Of a stretch of 64,000 bases of DNA, positions 33,141-44,269 are shown in pieces. The DNA is from Parapristionchus giblindavisi (lineage: Eukaryota; Nematoda; Chromadorea; Rhabditida; Diplogasteridae). The notes beneath the pieces are model-generated. The model ran no database searches. It had not been told where the DNA came from and saw only the letters and a program-made list of their open reading frames with translations. The position numbers and the translations under genes are program-made. Each line of letters starts with the position of its first letter. Positions within the stretch are counted from its first letter, which is position 1. The DNA lies in the NCBI GenBank assembly GCA_943737045.1, contig CALSFV010000039.1, positions 573,001 through 637,000 of the forward strand, in the 5' to 3' direction.

Positions 33141-34370
33141 TTTAATTTTGAATATGATAATCACATTCATTGTTGAAATAAAGTTATATTTGCATGGAAT
33201 ATGTTTGCAAGGGAAGCCAACTTCTTCGGTCATCTTCAAACTGCCTTCTGATCTTCTCGGATTTGTGAAATCGAAGACGCGCATATGAAGATCAACGTCG
33301 GTGTTCTGGGACTGTCGGAAGTAAGAAGAGCTTTTCCCCATGCACATCAGAGTCCTACTCTTGATAAATGTGTTTAAATAGTAAAAATGTTTGCAAGTCA
33401 CATCACATTTGATTTTAAAAGTAGTTGGAAAAGTAGCAAAGCTTAGTAATTGACAAACTTTTACAATTGCTACTTTTACAACTGCTTTTACAATCACAAA
33501 ATTAGCACTACTTTTCACTTTACCATATACTTTTCCAATATTTTAACACCACATTAGACAAAACTTAAAATTGAACTTATGACATGCGAAAAGGAAAAGG
33601 TTCAGAAATGAGCAACACAACAATTATTTCTATTTATTTTTTTTTTAAATTACAGCTGAAATTTGTATGAATTTAGTTATTGTAGAATTGTGAATACTCG
33701 GATATCTTCATTTGTAACGTGTGGTTACAAATGAAGATATCCGTAAGATTCTGTGTGAGACCAGATTGGATGAAGAGAAACTTTATAATTCAGACGGTTC
33801 GAGGACTATTTCGTCATCATCTGGGAGGCTTGGATTACTACCTACAATGTACAATGTGAAAATATGAAAATCAACGACTTGACTATAGAACACAATAGAA
33901 AATAGATACACAGGAAGTAATGAACGTTTATTTATTTATATATTTATCATAAATCATAAAGATGTTTCAACAAGTAAAATTAACGAATTGAAATTAAGAA
34001 ATCTGCACAGGGAGAATAAACGGATAAAGGGGAGGGGGAGAGTAAGAGAGTCTGTAAGAGAGTTCAGTCCGTAGGGCCTAAACACTTCTTCGGACCTACT
34101 TTACCGTATGGTCTAGTCACTATCAATTTCGCTTTCGCGCGCATTCTCCGCAATTTGAGAGGGGCCAATAGTCAGGGAATCTAACCGAGATGGAATGGCT
34201 GGGCCCTAATTATAAAATCTAATTTAAAAAAATATAATCTAATTATATCCAATTATTCATAATTAGATTTAATTAGATAATTTGATCTTATATTATTCAT
34301 AATTTGCGCGACTGTACTTCTATTATTCATAATTAGATTTGTTCTTATGCATGTTTGCACTTTTTTGGTG
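33141..34370. other. Gene-free stretch
   Basis: No exon recognised. 33,230-33,330 matches the GATCTTCATATGCGC / AACGTC region at 26,200 in part. A perfect-stem hairpin lies at 33703-33748. The rest is AT-rich with repeated AATTAGATT words near 34,220-34,340, which continue into the promoter of locus 5. Confidence 0.5.
33703..33748. repeat. Perfect short hairpin
   Basis: CGGATATCTTCATTTGTAAC, then a few bases, then GTTACAAATGAAGATATCCG: a 20-bp perfect stem. It could be the residue of a MITE or a palindromic site. Confidence 0.7.
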
Positions 34371-34422
34371 ATACTCTATAAAACCCTTCATTCTCTTTGT
34401 TTCTTCATTATCTCGTTTATAA
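34350..34422 (+). promoter_or_regulatory. Core promoter of peptide locus 5
   Basis: TATAAAA at 34377-34383, a variant of the family TATATAA, 46 nt before the ATG. This copy lacks the TTCAG just before the ATG (TTTAT instead). Confidence 0.55.
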
Positions 34423-34713
34423 ATGCGTCTTCTTCTGCTTCTTCTACTTATCGCCACACATTTTTCGTATGGTTTCAATCCTTTTGATCCCAGAAGTGTT
34501 TGCAAGACAGGGTTTGTCTTTTTTCTCTCTCAGAGGATTCGTTCCGTTTGATCTTTGATCTTTGATCTTTGTGATTTCTAGTTGCAAGAATTCCCTGGAC
34601 GTTGAACTTTGCGTTGATGAATGCATAAAGGTTCGAGTTGACATTCTTGACATGAAAATATCTGTGGATATCTTCAGGACTACTATAAATCCAAAGAGTG
34701 GTACCAATTCTGA
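34423..34713 (+). CDS. Small secreted Cys-hairpin peptide, locus 5
   Basis: Exons 34423-34511, 34582-34630 and 34678-34713, 57 aa. Signal MRLLLLLLLIATHFSYG. C-KTG-C, a short 8-residue spacer, C-VDE-C, and a divergent tail ending EWYQF, not Gly-Arg. Retaining the 47-nt intron 2 keeps an open frame to TAA at 34733-34735 (ends EAYMKIE). That stop overlaps the AATAAA polyadenylation signal, which is conserved across the family. Confidence 0.75.
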
Positions 34714-34913
34714 AGCATATATGAAGATCGAATAAAGCTTATGATAGCCATTGTTCATGCATACACACGAAACATAATGCATTTTAATAAGATGACAATA
34801 TGTGGTTTGAATTGATAAACTAGAAAAGTGCCAGGCTTCACAGGAAGAGAGTGCGACTTGTGCATATGAAAAGTTTCCTGGCACATCGCTACCCACTTCC
34901 CAGTACGCTGCTT

Positions 34914-35235
34914 AAGATGGTGGCCCGCGAATGTTCATATAAATCACTACGCCCATCTTGTGCGAATGCAAAGTGATATGCGAAGAGTTAGCGCAGCCGC
35001 CCATCTATCCCATAGTGCAGTGGCAAACGTTACCCGTTTGACGCAAGTTCGAAACCTATTGCCAAATTTCTTCAATTTTCAAAAAGCACGCCCTTCCCTG
35101 AACCGGCATGATGGTTCATTGATGTTTCTAGCGATCAATAAGCTAAATCAGTGTAAAATAAATAGTGTACCGTATGTAGAATCACTTTTGCTACCTTTCT
35201 GTCCTCACAGTTTGTTTACGAAAATATTGGAAGGT
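34914..35235 (+). repeat. tRNA-derived repeat, copy 2
   Basis: Contains AGTTCGAAACC (B-box-like, 35043) and matches 17361-17690, but with the two blocks in the opposite order. Confidence 0.55.
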
Positions 35236-35249
35236 GGAGTCCCGCGAAA

Positions 35250-35775
35250 AATGCCAATTGGCAATTGCCGAAAAAATATTTTCGGCAAATTCGGAAATTT
35301 TTTCCCAAAATTTATTTTAGTGATTTTTAAGCTTTTGTAGACTTAATTAGATCAATGAACATTGTTGCATAAATTATAACAATGGGCGGCCAAAAAGAAA
35401 ACGGTAGCCGTGAAAACAGAAGGGCTTACTTACAAGGGAATGGTCTCAATTCGGCCTGACCTTATGATATGCCAATAGTGTGACTAAAATTAGTTATATA
35501 TGCCGATCGCAAATCCGTTTTTAGGCAGTGCCTAATCGAGCTGAGCTTCGAGAAAATCGATCTTGAAATTTGCCTTTCTTGGCTGGCTGGTCGATTCGAA
35601 AGATCGCATGGTCTCCTACACTAAACTATCCCGATGGGTTCATTAGCTCATCTATCAGCCATTCAGACATCGACTTCCGTAGTGTAGTAGCCGAACCGGC
35701 AATTTCGGCAATGAAAAAGTCGGCAATTCGGCATTTTCGGCAAACCGGCAACGCCTTGCCGCACAGCCCCGATTG
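35250..35775. mobile_element. Diverged relative of the 13298 hAT-like MITE
   Basis: Both ends have GGCAATTGCCGAAAA-type palindromes, and the right end reads TTGCCGCACAGCCC, complementary to the CAGGGCTGTGCGGCA terminus. The left terminus is not clear, and the interior (35390-35690) is unrelated DNA, so this may be a longer element with the same ends. Confidence 0.6.
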
Positions 35776-35794
35776 TGCGAGGTCACCCTCCCTT

Positions 35795-36010
35795 TAACGC
35801 TTCACCTTCTTTTAAACTCAATCGATTGAATCCAGATTTACAGGGATTGTTTTGAGTTTTTTCGTGTCTTAAATAAACTTCACCCCGTTTGAGCACGGTG
35901 AAATTTACATCGATTTTATCAAAAAATGATATTTTCGTTTTCATCAATTTCTTCAATTTTTTTCACTCATTTTGCTACCAATGTGTGTTATATCGTCTTT
36001 AAAGCATGAC
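35795..36010. mobile_element. Old fragment of a Tc1-like end
   Basis: Resembles 30235-30470 in order (TTTTAAACTCAATCGAT, CAGGGATTGTTTTGAG, TGTGTTATATCGT), without the terminal CAGTACCG. Confidence 0.65.
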
Positions 36011-36233
36011 ACTTTTTCTTGTGAAGGTACGTAGGCACGCCGATTCTAGCGATACGTGTCACTAACCATAACTCCAGGATCATTTGAAGCCATGTTCTTA
36101 ATTCACTTCCCAAATGAACCCATTTGGATAATTGAAAAATTATCGATCGTTCATATTGCATGTATAACTAATACGATGTAATAATATGCACTTTGCTTTA
36201 TCAATTCGATTCTTCTGGATTCAAATGGATTTC

Positions 36234-36754
36234 TTAAGGGTTATACTCGATGGGAAGGTTCTTTCTACGGACCATACCGTCTCCCTGGAACCATTCACGA
36301 CGGAATTGCTTGGCGGCTCCATCAGGGGTGTTGGTCCACTCGATGGTGATACGGTCGTTGTTAGTGTCCTGAACGGAATTTATGATTATATTCGGTGAAA
36401 CGACTATGAAATATTACAGTAACCAAAGTTACCGTACCTCCTGTCCGTAAGCGAAGGCGTCGCAGGAGACGGCGATGAGTGCGTTCTCCTTGGGGTCGAG
36501 AACTCCTGATCCGGGGTCTACACCGAGTCTCTTCATGTTTGTGGTCTTGAAGGCCCATCCGATACGGCGAGCAGAGGAGTTGGTTACCTGAAAATGAGTA
36601 TATTACTGTTGGTAAAGAACTTTAAGATCTTAAATCCCTAAACCTAGATACTTACCTTGATGTGGTAGGTGTGCTTGTCATCATAAGGAGCATTGAAGAC
36701 AATCTTGCTGCCGGGTTGAGTGGCGATATCTCCGGGAGGTACTGACTCAGCCAT
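36234..36754 (-). CDS. Major sperm protein (MSP), copy C
   Basis: Minus strand exons 36754-36656, 36587-36438 and 36368-36234, 127 aa, intact, with all MSP signatures. It is closest to copy B in flanks: both have the same upstream GGCTTTTATATGCG block and a similar leader. It faces peptide locus 6 divergently, with about 300 bp between the two start codons. Copy B faces locus 3 in the same way, so MSP plus divergent peptide gene appears to have been duplicated as a pair. Confidence 0.97.
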
Positions 36755-36984
36755 GACGACGAATGTGAAGGTCGACCGATTGGCATGGCTTTTATATGCG
36801 AAAAGATAATTTGATTTTCCTTGCAAATAAATTCAATGCAAATATAACCTAATTATAACAATGAATATGATCATGATATTTAAAATTGATGGAATTTGCA
36901 AATTCTTTAATTAGATTGTTTTAAAAATTTGCAGCTGATATTTGCACGATTGTTCTTATAGCTTTATTTAGCTTTTTGCAGGTT

Positions 36985-37051
36985 TGCAATATTTTGGTGA
37001 CGCTCCATATAACCCTTCCTTCTCTTCGTGTCTTCATTAGTTCATTCAGAA
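36985..37051 (+). promoter_or_regulatory. Core promoter of peptide locus 6
   Basis: CATATAA at 37006-37012 in place of TATATAA, 46 nt before the ATG. Confidence 0.55.
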
Positions 37052-37347
37052 ATGCGTCTTCTTCTCCTTCTTCTCATCATCGCCACTATCGTTTGTTCCT
37101 ATAACCCCAATGTCATCGTCGACAACTGCAGGAAATAGTAAGCTTTTTCTCTCTCAAAAGACCCGGTCCTGCTGATCTTTTATCTTTGATCTTTGATCTT
37201 TGATCTTAAATTATAGTTGCAAGGATGTATGGCATGCTCCGGACATTGAAGTCTGCACTAACGATTGTGTTGTGGTTCGAAATGGCATTCTGGTCTTGAA
37301 TAATCTGTGAATACCTTCAGAAATCCCTCACCGGGAAGGGTCGCTGA
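37052..37347 (+). CDS. Small secreted Cys-hairpin peptide, locus 6
   Basis: Exons 37052-37137, 37217-37274 and 37321-37347, 56 aa. Signal MRLLLLLLIIATIVCS. C-RKY-C, 11 residues, C-TND-C, tail KSLTGKGR. A basic Lys-Gly-Arg end makes this one of the best candidates for a processed, amidated C-terminus (inference). Intron 2 retention would terminate early (TGA). AATAAA at 37370. Confidence 0.8.
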
Positions 37348-37589
37348 TACATATATGAAGATCGAATAAAGCTTATAATTGTAATTGTTCATGCATACAT
37401 ACGCAACACAGAATGCATTTAAGAACAAGGGGAAGATAATAATACTAATACTTTATTCATAACAAGTGATGACACTAGATAAAGGGTTTGGGCGTTTTTC
37501 AATTCCTCCGGTGGTGTAGAACACGATCATCAATCTACCTGAAGTTATCAAACGAGCACGGGGGGGGTGTCCTGGATATCGGGGCTTTT

Positions 37590-37770
37590 TTTCGCATATC
37601 TCGGGAAATCAGCTAAATTTCAAAAATTGGTGCCACAATTGACTAGATCTATTGAATATAAAGCTATGGCCCAAGTACCATCTTCGGGAAAGTTGTCGTT
37701 CATGAGATAGGGGCGACGTTTCCTAATTGCTCAATCAGATCGCCGTGTCATGGTTGAGAATGGCCGAAGT
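37590..37770. repeat. Dispersed repeat shared with 26030-26250
   Basis: Same order of blocks as at 26030, here with ATCTCGGGAAATCAG at its start. Confidence 0.7.
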
Positions 37771-38600
37771 CGAAAAATAGATGATGCTCCGATACTAAAT
37801 ACTGGTTGCCATTAGATGAACAGTGACTCAACTTTTATCTTTCTGGATACCGTAACCCGAACTACCGTAATCTAGCTACCGTACCTTACAATATTGTAGC
37901 GAAAATGACGGCAAATCCCTGTTCGATTACGGTAGTTCGGTATACGATATCCGGAAAGATATAAGCTCATTGTTGATATAATGGTAACTAGTATTTGATC
38001 TCCGGCCATCATGAATTTTTCGGCCATTTTCAACCATGAACCCCGGATCATGGGTCGAATGAAAAAAGTCAGTTCGCGATTCCTGACGGTTACGGTAGCA
38101 CAATACTGTACACTTTCACTGATATACATCTTTTATTGCCATAGGCGATCTCCCAACAGATTTACAATTCGTTGCCGAAATGATCGTTACCGAAATGATC
38201 ACCCCACCCCCCCCCTGGATAACGACTTCTGGAGTAGTTATATCGCGACCACATAGTACATCTTCTAGCCCATCTTTTGGAAACCCATAAGAAATTTCTC
38301 TTCTCTCTTCTACGAATCAAGCAAAAGGCTAAATATTGTCAATTAAATTAGTAATATGAATAGATGTTCTATTATTCGTTTACATGCACGTTAAAAATAA
38401 ATTATAAAACTAATATGTTGGTTAATAATGTGCCCTATGATGTTCAACTACTTCTAGACACCATAACGCGTTGCCTGGTATCGCGGCCATCAAATATTTC
38501 TTTCGGTTCGTGTGGTGAACCTCTATCATTCTACTCGAATAGTCTTATAACGAAAAAAATTAGTGGATCTCTATCTTAAAAAAAGGAGAAAATAGCAGGT
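37770..38600. other. Gene-free stretch with inverted ACTACCGTAATC words
   Basis: CCGTAACCCGAACTACCGTAA at 37850 and the diverged mirror near 37930 suggest another small foldback. GAACCTCTATCATTCTACTCG (38518) recurs at 46100. No exon recognised. Confidence 0.4.
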
Positions 38601-38609
38601 TAAAATTAG

Positions 38610-39313
38610 AATTTTAATTTTAAAAACGTTAAAATAAAAACTAAAATTATAATAAAAATAATAATATAGAATTATAGAGAAATAAAGAAAGGGACTAAGA
38701 AATGGGTTGCGTTAGAAACTTTTTAAGAAAAAAACCTAATTAATCTAAAACGATCCAATGTTTCGGCCCTGGTCCTAGACACTGGACCGGCCCGTGTGGG
38801 TTTGGGCCTCATCAGTAGGATGACCCACACAGGAAATTTTATAAATAATAATTTTAGCAAAAGAAGAAAAAGGAAATTGATATGATTTTCATAGTAAACG
38901 TAACAAATTGATTGAGATATTCCTAAGGTAATACTATAAGCATATACGAAAGATAAGTAAGATCAAGAGGAAGTGATCATCTTGATTGTAGTCTCCAAAC
39001 TACAATCAAAATCTTGACTATAGTTTAAAGAAACCTAAACCTTTGTTTCTCTCTACTACTCTATCTAGCATCGAAGATGGCTACCTCTCTACTGGATACC
39101 GTCCACTGCCTCTAGCAGTAAAAGTAAGCTGATTTGCGTGGTTTAGTCGGGTCACAGGAACATCAAGAGTCGCCCATCCCGCAAAACAATCATACTTCAA
39201 TGCAACGCACGGACCACCAGCCGGGATGCCATTCACGTCAGAGCTCTCAATTATTCTCCACAACCCCGAACCCCTTCGGGGGAGATTCACTATTGACCTC
39301 TTGATAAAACGTG
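38610..39313 (-). mobile_element. Insertion with hammerhead-ribozyme-like motif
   Basis: The flanks match 46090-46260 on both sides (38500-38600, and again from about 39,440), but this segment is absent there, so it is an insertion. On the minus strand, CTGATGAGGCCC (38816-38805) is followed by GGGCCGAAAC (38769-38760), the conserved hammerhead core order, with a GGTCC/GGACC hairpin between. I could not pair stems I and III convincingly. Such motifs occur in Penelope-like retroelement repeats. A minus-strand open segment at 39290-39081 has non-repetitive residues (GIPAGGPCVALKYDCFAGWA) but no recognised domain. Confidence 0.45.
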
Positions 39314-39434
39314 TTTAAATCAAAAAAACCTTTGTCAACGGTCTCTTCAACGCTCTATGATCTCTAGTTGTTAGAGAACAGAGAAATAGTGTGCGCAATG
39401 AAGAGACCGTTGAATGAGGTTACTCTCCCATTAA
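39314..39434. mobile_element. TTAA-bounded MITE, relative of 8000-8120
   Basis: Inverted arms TCAACGGTCTCTTCAACG and TGAAGAGACCGTTGA, with a GTTGTTAGAGAACAGAGAAA core shared with 8000-8120 in reverse. Confidence 0.7.
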
Positions 39435-39589
39435 AAACGCACACACAAAGGACGTGCACAAAGGCTCATTGTCAGAAATAAGTTAACATAGAAAATATGC
39501 CAATGTATTGTTGAAATTTGCAGCTGATATCTGCATAACTGCACTTATATTCATAATTTGCCTATATTAAACTTTTTCATGCTTGCACT

Positions 39590-39649
39590 TTTTGGTGGAG
39601 CTCTATATAACCCTTCAATCTCTTTGTTTCATCATTATTTCGTTCAGAA
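39590..39649 (+). promoter_or_regulatory. Core promoter of peptide locus 7
   Basis: TATATAA at 39604-39610, 46 nt before the ATG. Confidence 0.6.
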
Positions 39650-39940
39650 ATGCGTCTTCTTCTCCTTCTTCTCATTATCGTCTCTCTCGTTTATTCCATT
39701 AATCCCTTTAATATCGAGGGTAGCTGCAGGGATGCGTACGTTTTTTTTACTTCTCAAAAGACCTGTTGATCTTTGATCTTTGATCTTAAATTACAGTTGC
39801 GAGGGTGATCATGTTGCGGACATTGAACTTTGCGCCAAAGAATGTGCCGATGTATGAATTTCCATTCTGGTCTTGAAAAAATCTGTGAATATCTTCAGAA
39901 CGTCTACATGGCAATGGGCAATTCGGTTATGGGTCGCTGA
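39650..39940 (+). CDS. Small secreted Cys-hairpin peptide, locus 7
   Basis: Exons 39650-39735, 39797-39851 and 39899-39940, 60 aa. Signal MRLLLLLLIIVSLVYS. C-RDA-C, 10 residues rich in Asp/Glu, C-AKE-C, ending NSVMGR. The intron-2 donor is GTATGA, where an unspliced transcript would stop immediately, so splicing is required for the tail. The precursor region (INPFNIEG) is shared with locus 8. Confidence 0.8.
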
Positions 39941-40080
39941 AGCATCTATGAAGATAGAATAAAGCCTATAATAGTAATTGTTCATGCATACACACGCAAC
40001 ACAGACTGCATTTAACAAGAACAAGGGGATAATACGTTAAATAATACGTCATACGTCATAATACATCATATAGAGTGATG

Positions 40081-40420
40081 ACACTAATAATAATAATAAT
40101 AATATCTTTATGTGCGTTTCAGGTAAGAATGATAATGAGATACATAGAGAAATACATTAGGGACACATAAATACAATACCACAACGAGGTAGTAAGGTTG
40201 AATAAATACATAATGACGATAAAACTTTAGTTATAAAGCACACTAGATGAAGGGGTGGGCGTGTTTCAATTTGTCCGTTCTTATATAAGGTAAAAGGTAG
40301 AACGTAAAGGTACAACAAGTTATTCAAGGCACACGAAGTCTTGCGGGTGATCACTGCTAGGACGGTGATAATTCAAGGCCAGCGATCGCAATAGCATTCG
40401 GGCACGACAATTAGGATATT
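40081..40420 (-). mobile_element. Retroelement 3' ends
   Basis: (TAA)n followed by sequence resembling 1330-1430, then the L1a end (GGTAAAAGGTAGAACGTAAAGG, CACACGAAGTCTTGCGGGTG, ATTCAAGGCCAGCGAT). Two different tails seem to be adjacent. Confidence 0.5.
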
Positions 40421-40639
40421 TTTTTATCTAATTAGGTGACTTTCGAATATCACGTTAGTATATAGAATATCTAAACGAGTTGCATGAACATATGTGTTGC
40501 TTCTGGAATCGTTTGAGTCGCACCTGGTGCTTCCCTTGTAAGGCCAGGCTGACCCGTTGTGAATGATACCAAACAAATAATTGGTTTAAAGCCTATTTTC
40601 ATTATTTAAAAATAATGTGAAAAGATTGTGAAACAACTC

Positions 40640-40990
40640 ATGGCTCGTTAAAAAATAGTGGAAAACCGAAATCGGCGACTTTCCACCCGTTAAAAAAGTA
40701 CCGGGAAAGTCGAATATGGAAACACGAAATTTGAATTCGCACGCGCTCAAAGAGGTGCGGGAATTCAAATTCCGACAGCGAATTTTCGCGGATTCCATTT
40801 TTAGCAAGAAGGAAGTTGAATTTCCATTTTACTGCTAAAAATCGGTGACGGAAGTCGGAATTTGAATTCCCGCACCTCTTTGAGCGCGCGCGAATTCAAA
40901 TTTCGTGTTTCCATTTTCGACTTTCCGGGTACTTTTTTAACGGGTGGAAAGTCGCCGATTTCGGTTTTCCACTATTTTTTAACGAGCCAT
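40640..40990. mobile_element. Near-perfect 350-bp foldback MITE
   Basis: Ends GGCTCGTTAAAAAATAGTGG and complement. The arms pair almost throughout (TTTGAATTC.C.CGCGCTCAAAGAGG region), with a ~60-nt loop around 40800. Confidence 0.9.
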
Positions 40991-41194
40991 CAATTACAAC
41001 AATAAATTGTGATATTCAAAATTGAAGGAGATTGCAATTTCTTTGAGATAAATTATCCTAAATACACAAATCTTATGGAAAATCATATTCATTTTGCATT
41101 TTGATCACTTAATTCCATTATTTTAAAAATTTGCAGCCGATATTTGCACGAGTGTTCTTATATTCACAATTTAGCTTTTTGCATGTTTGCAATA

Positions 41195-41254
41195 TTTTGG
41201 TCTCGTTCTATATAACCCTTCATTCTCTTTGTTTCATCATTATTTCGTTCAGAA
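41195..41254 (+). promoter_or_regulatory. Core promoter of peptide locus 8
   Basis: TATATAA at 41209-41215, 46 nt before the ATG. Confidence 0.6.
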
Positions 41255-41540
41255 ATGCGTCTTCTTCTCCTTTTTCTCATTATCGTCTCTCTCGTTTCTT
41301 CCATTAATCCCTTTAATATCGAGGGGAGCTGCAGATCAAAGTAGGTTTTTCTCTCTCTCAAAGCGTTCCTTTGATCTTTGATTTTTGATCTTAAATTATA
41401 GTTGTGAGAATCATCATGCTAAGGACATTGAACTTTGCGCCCAAGAATGTGCCGATGTATGAATTTCCATTCTGGCCTTGACAAAAACCTGTGAATATCT
41501 TCAGAAAGTCTACTCGGGTTTGGGCAATGTGGCTCGGTGA
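41255..41540 (+). CDS. Small secreted Cys-hairpin peptide, locus 8
   Basis: Exons 41255-41340, 41402-41456 and 41505-41540, 58 aa. Signal MRLLLLFLIIVSLVSS. C-RSN-C, 10 residues (ENHHAKDIEL), C-AQE-C, ending GLGNVAR. The last exon aligns with those ending Gly-Arg, but here Ala replaces the Gly. It is the nearest relative of locus 7 and lies just upstream of the tandem duplication, so it is present once. Confidence 0.8.
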
Positions 41541-41694
41541 AGTAGCTATGCAGATCGAATAAAGCTTATGATAGTAATTGTTCATACACGCTCAACACAC
41601 AGACCGCATTGAAGAATAAGGGGAAGATAATAACAATAATGCTTTTTTCAAGTGATGAGATTCGATGAAAGGGTGGGCGTTTTTCAATTCCGTT

Positions 41695-41900
41695 GGTATA
41701 AAAGGTAAAAGGTAAAGGTACAACAAGTTATTCAATGCACATGAAGTCCTGCGGGTGATTTGTCGTACACCACAAGGGTGTTTCATCAAGTTCAAGATGT
41801 TCGAGTGCAAGAAAATATGAGTATGGGTGATCACTGCTAGGCCAGTGATAATTCAAGGCCAGCGATTGCGGCCCCGCAATAGCATTCGGGCACGCAATGG
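41695..41900 (-). mobile_element. Retroelement L1a 3' end
   Basis: GGTAAAAGGTAAAGGTACAA, then CACATGAAGTCCTGCGGGTG, a ~70-bp insertion, then ATCACTGCTAGGCCAGTGAT. Confidence 0.5.
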
Positions 41901-42774
41901 CATGGCTAAATGGCCCGGAACGTCCTTTCTGTAATAATAATATGTGCGCGGGGTACACGCGACTGGTAGAAGGGAGCGGCGGAGGAGCTGATAAAGGGAC
42001 GTGGTCTCATCAGAGTAGTTTCATCCCGCATCCCGAATATTGTGCGTATAAAATGTACTTGCATAAGAAAATGACACTATGCTCTAAAGAACGGAAGTCG
42101 CCCAAAGGCTAGATCTCGCTCCGCCTCTCGATTGTCTCTCCGCTGCCTCTCACCTAACCCGGCTGACCATCGCCGCGCGTTATTTGATATATTTAAGAGA
42201 TCGGCATAGTTTCTGAGCCATGCAAAACAAGAAAGTCTCTTGTACAAATGAAATAAGTGGTTTTTATCCAACTCTAATATTTACCAGCTCACATCAATCT
42301 AACAAAAAACAACGAACACGGGGATCTGGACTTCTGGAGTAGCTATGGGTATGGTATCCATATTGTACACCTTTCGGAAACCATTTCTCTTATACGAATC
42401 GCCCATTAGCATTTTCTTCTAACGCTTCGTCGATCCAGTCTCATGCCATTCTTTTGATCTTTTGTTGCCATAGGCCATCTCCCAACAAATTTATGATCCG
42501 TTGCCGAAATGATCGTTGCCGAAATGATCGCCCCCCGAAAATTTGGCGCTCGAGCTTATGCAGAATTTGAGTTCCAGACAGAATTTGTTCTCTACACTTC
42601 TCTATTTTTCACCCGTACGAGTCGACCGTGCGGTCTCCTTTCCATGTTGAAAGTCTCAACATTCTATGATCAAACCCAATATGGCATCTACAGATATATG
42701 TATATTTTTTAAATGTTATACCCGACTGCCATCTTAATTTTCATGTTTGAGCATGTCGTTAAAGTATATGAGAG

Positions 42775-44264
42775 GAATCGCCAGAGGTTCGACCACCCCC
42801 GGGACATAGAAATTTCGACCCTCTGAAAAATTCAGATTAAGTACTTTGAACGATGCTCTATCGAACTGCGTTGGCCGAATTTGCATATCTGCTCTCATTT
42901 TCGAGTAGCGGTAGGTCAAAGTTGGCAGGTACGGTATTTTTGGCTCGAGTGTGCGTCAGAAAAATGATCATAACTCCGTTCAAAATAATGATAGACAGTT
43001 TTTCAAAAAAAGCATCGAAAGAGGAGATCTTGGGCACCATTTCCCAGTTGATGTCGTCATTTTTCGACCATGCGCCGGTGCGGGGCGGTCGGGTTTATGA
43101 AAAAGTGACGTAACTTTCCTAATTGGAAAAAGTGCACTTTTCTTCTATGCGCGTTTTGTTGCACCCATATGTGTCTAAAAATGACCCAAGTTTCAGAGGA
43201 TTTCCGAAATGGAAAAAAAAAGCGTTGATTTTAGTGACGCGACCTCGGCTTATTCCTTTATTTAGTGACGCGACCTCGGCTTATTCCTTTATCAAGAAAC
43301 AGCAAAGGAGCAAAAATGACTCAAAAACATCCGAAAAAACATTACGAGCTCAAAATACCCATCTATGACAGTTATTTGAAACACAAAATCACCAAGTTCC
43401 GAAAAATTTGAAAAAAACCATATTTTGCTTTTCCACGTGGAAAAAACGTTTCAGTAATGTAAATTAATCTTTATAATATTTCTTATAATGTTTTTGAACA
43501 TTTATGTTTTTGGAAGTGAAGGCCTACCTGCTCTTAGAGCCGAGATTTCCGCCATCGAGATTACACGCGCGCGCCCCAACTCCGCGCGACTCACGGAGGG
43601 CAACGGGTACGAATTCTTTCTCATCCGTATCCGGGCGGTTTTTATCCGTATCCGTGAAAAAGTATGTACATGTATATGCTATTTCACGGTCGCAGTGATA
43701 AATCTTTAATCCCTTCCCCCAATCACTTTTCGCATTTCGTTTACAATCGTTTAGGTCTAGATCGACGCAAAAACACTTAAATTATTGCGCGTAACTGGGA
43801 ACAGCGAACAAAATAGTCGAAATAGAATTGAAAAGGCCAGAAACTTGCGAGTGTTTTATACTTTTAGCGCGGGAAGAGCATTTCGCTAGCGCGGAAGGTC
43901 GCTGCGCGTCCACCGGCGCATGGTCAAAAAATGACGTCATCACGCACCGGCGCATGGTCGAAAAATGACGTCATCAACTGGGAAATAGTGCCCAAGATCT
44001 CCTCTTTCGATGCTTTTTTTGAAACATTGTCTATCATTATTTTGAACGGAGTTATGATCATTTTTCTGACGCACACTCGAGCCAAAAATACCGTACCTGC
44101 CAACTTTGACCTACCGCTACTCGAAAATAAGAGCAGATATGCAAATTCGGCCAACGCAGTTCGATAGAGCATCGTTCAAAGTACTTAATCTGAATTTTTC
44201 AGGGGGTCGAAATTTCTATGTCCGCGGACCCTCCGAAACTTTTTCTCGCGATTCCTCTCATATA
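42775..44264. mobile_element. 1.5-kb foldback element
   Basis: TATATGAGAGGAATCGC at 42775 mirrors CGATTCCTCTCATATA ending 44264. The arms (42840-43080 and 43925-44180) are nearly perfect complements. The loop (43080-43920) includes a direct repeat of TTAGTGACGCGACCTCGG (43231 and 43262) and no transposase. It touches the next element at 44270. Confidence 0.88.
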
Positions 44265-44269
44265 CACTT

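Noticed and set aside
39081..39290. 69-codon minus strand frame (GIPAGGPCVALKYDC) as a gene
   Set aside because: Composition looks coding, but I found no start, splice partner or domain. Kept only as part of the 38610 insertion.
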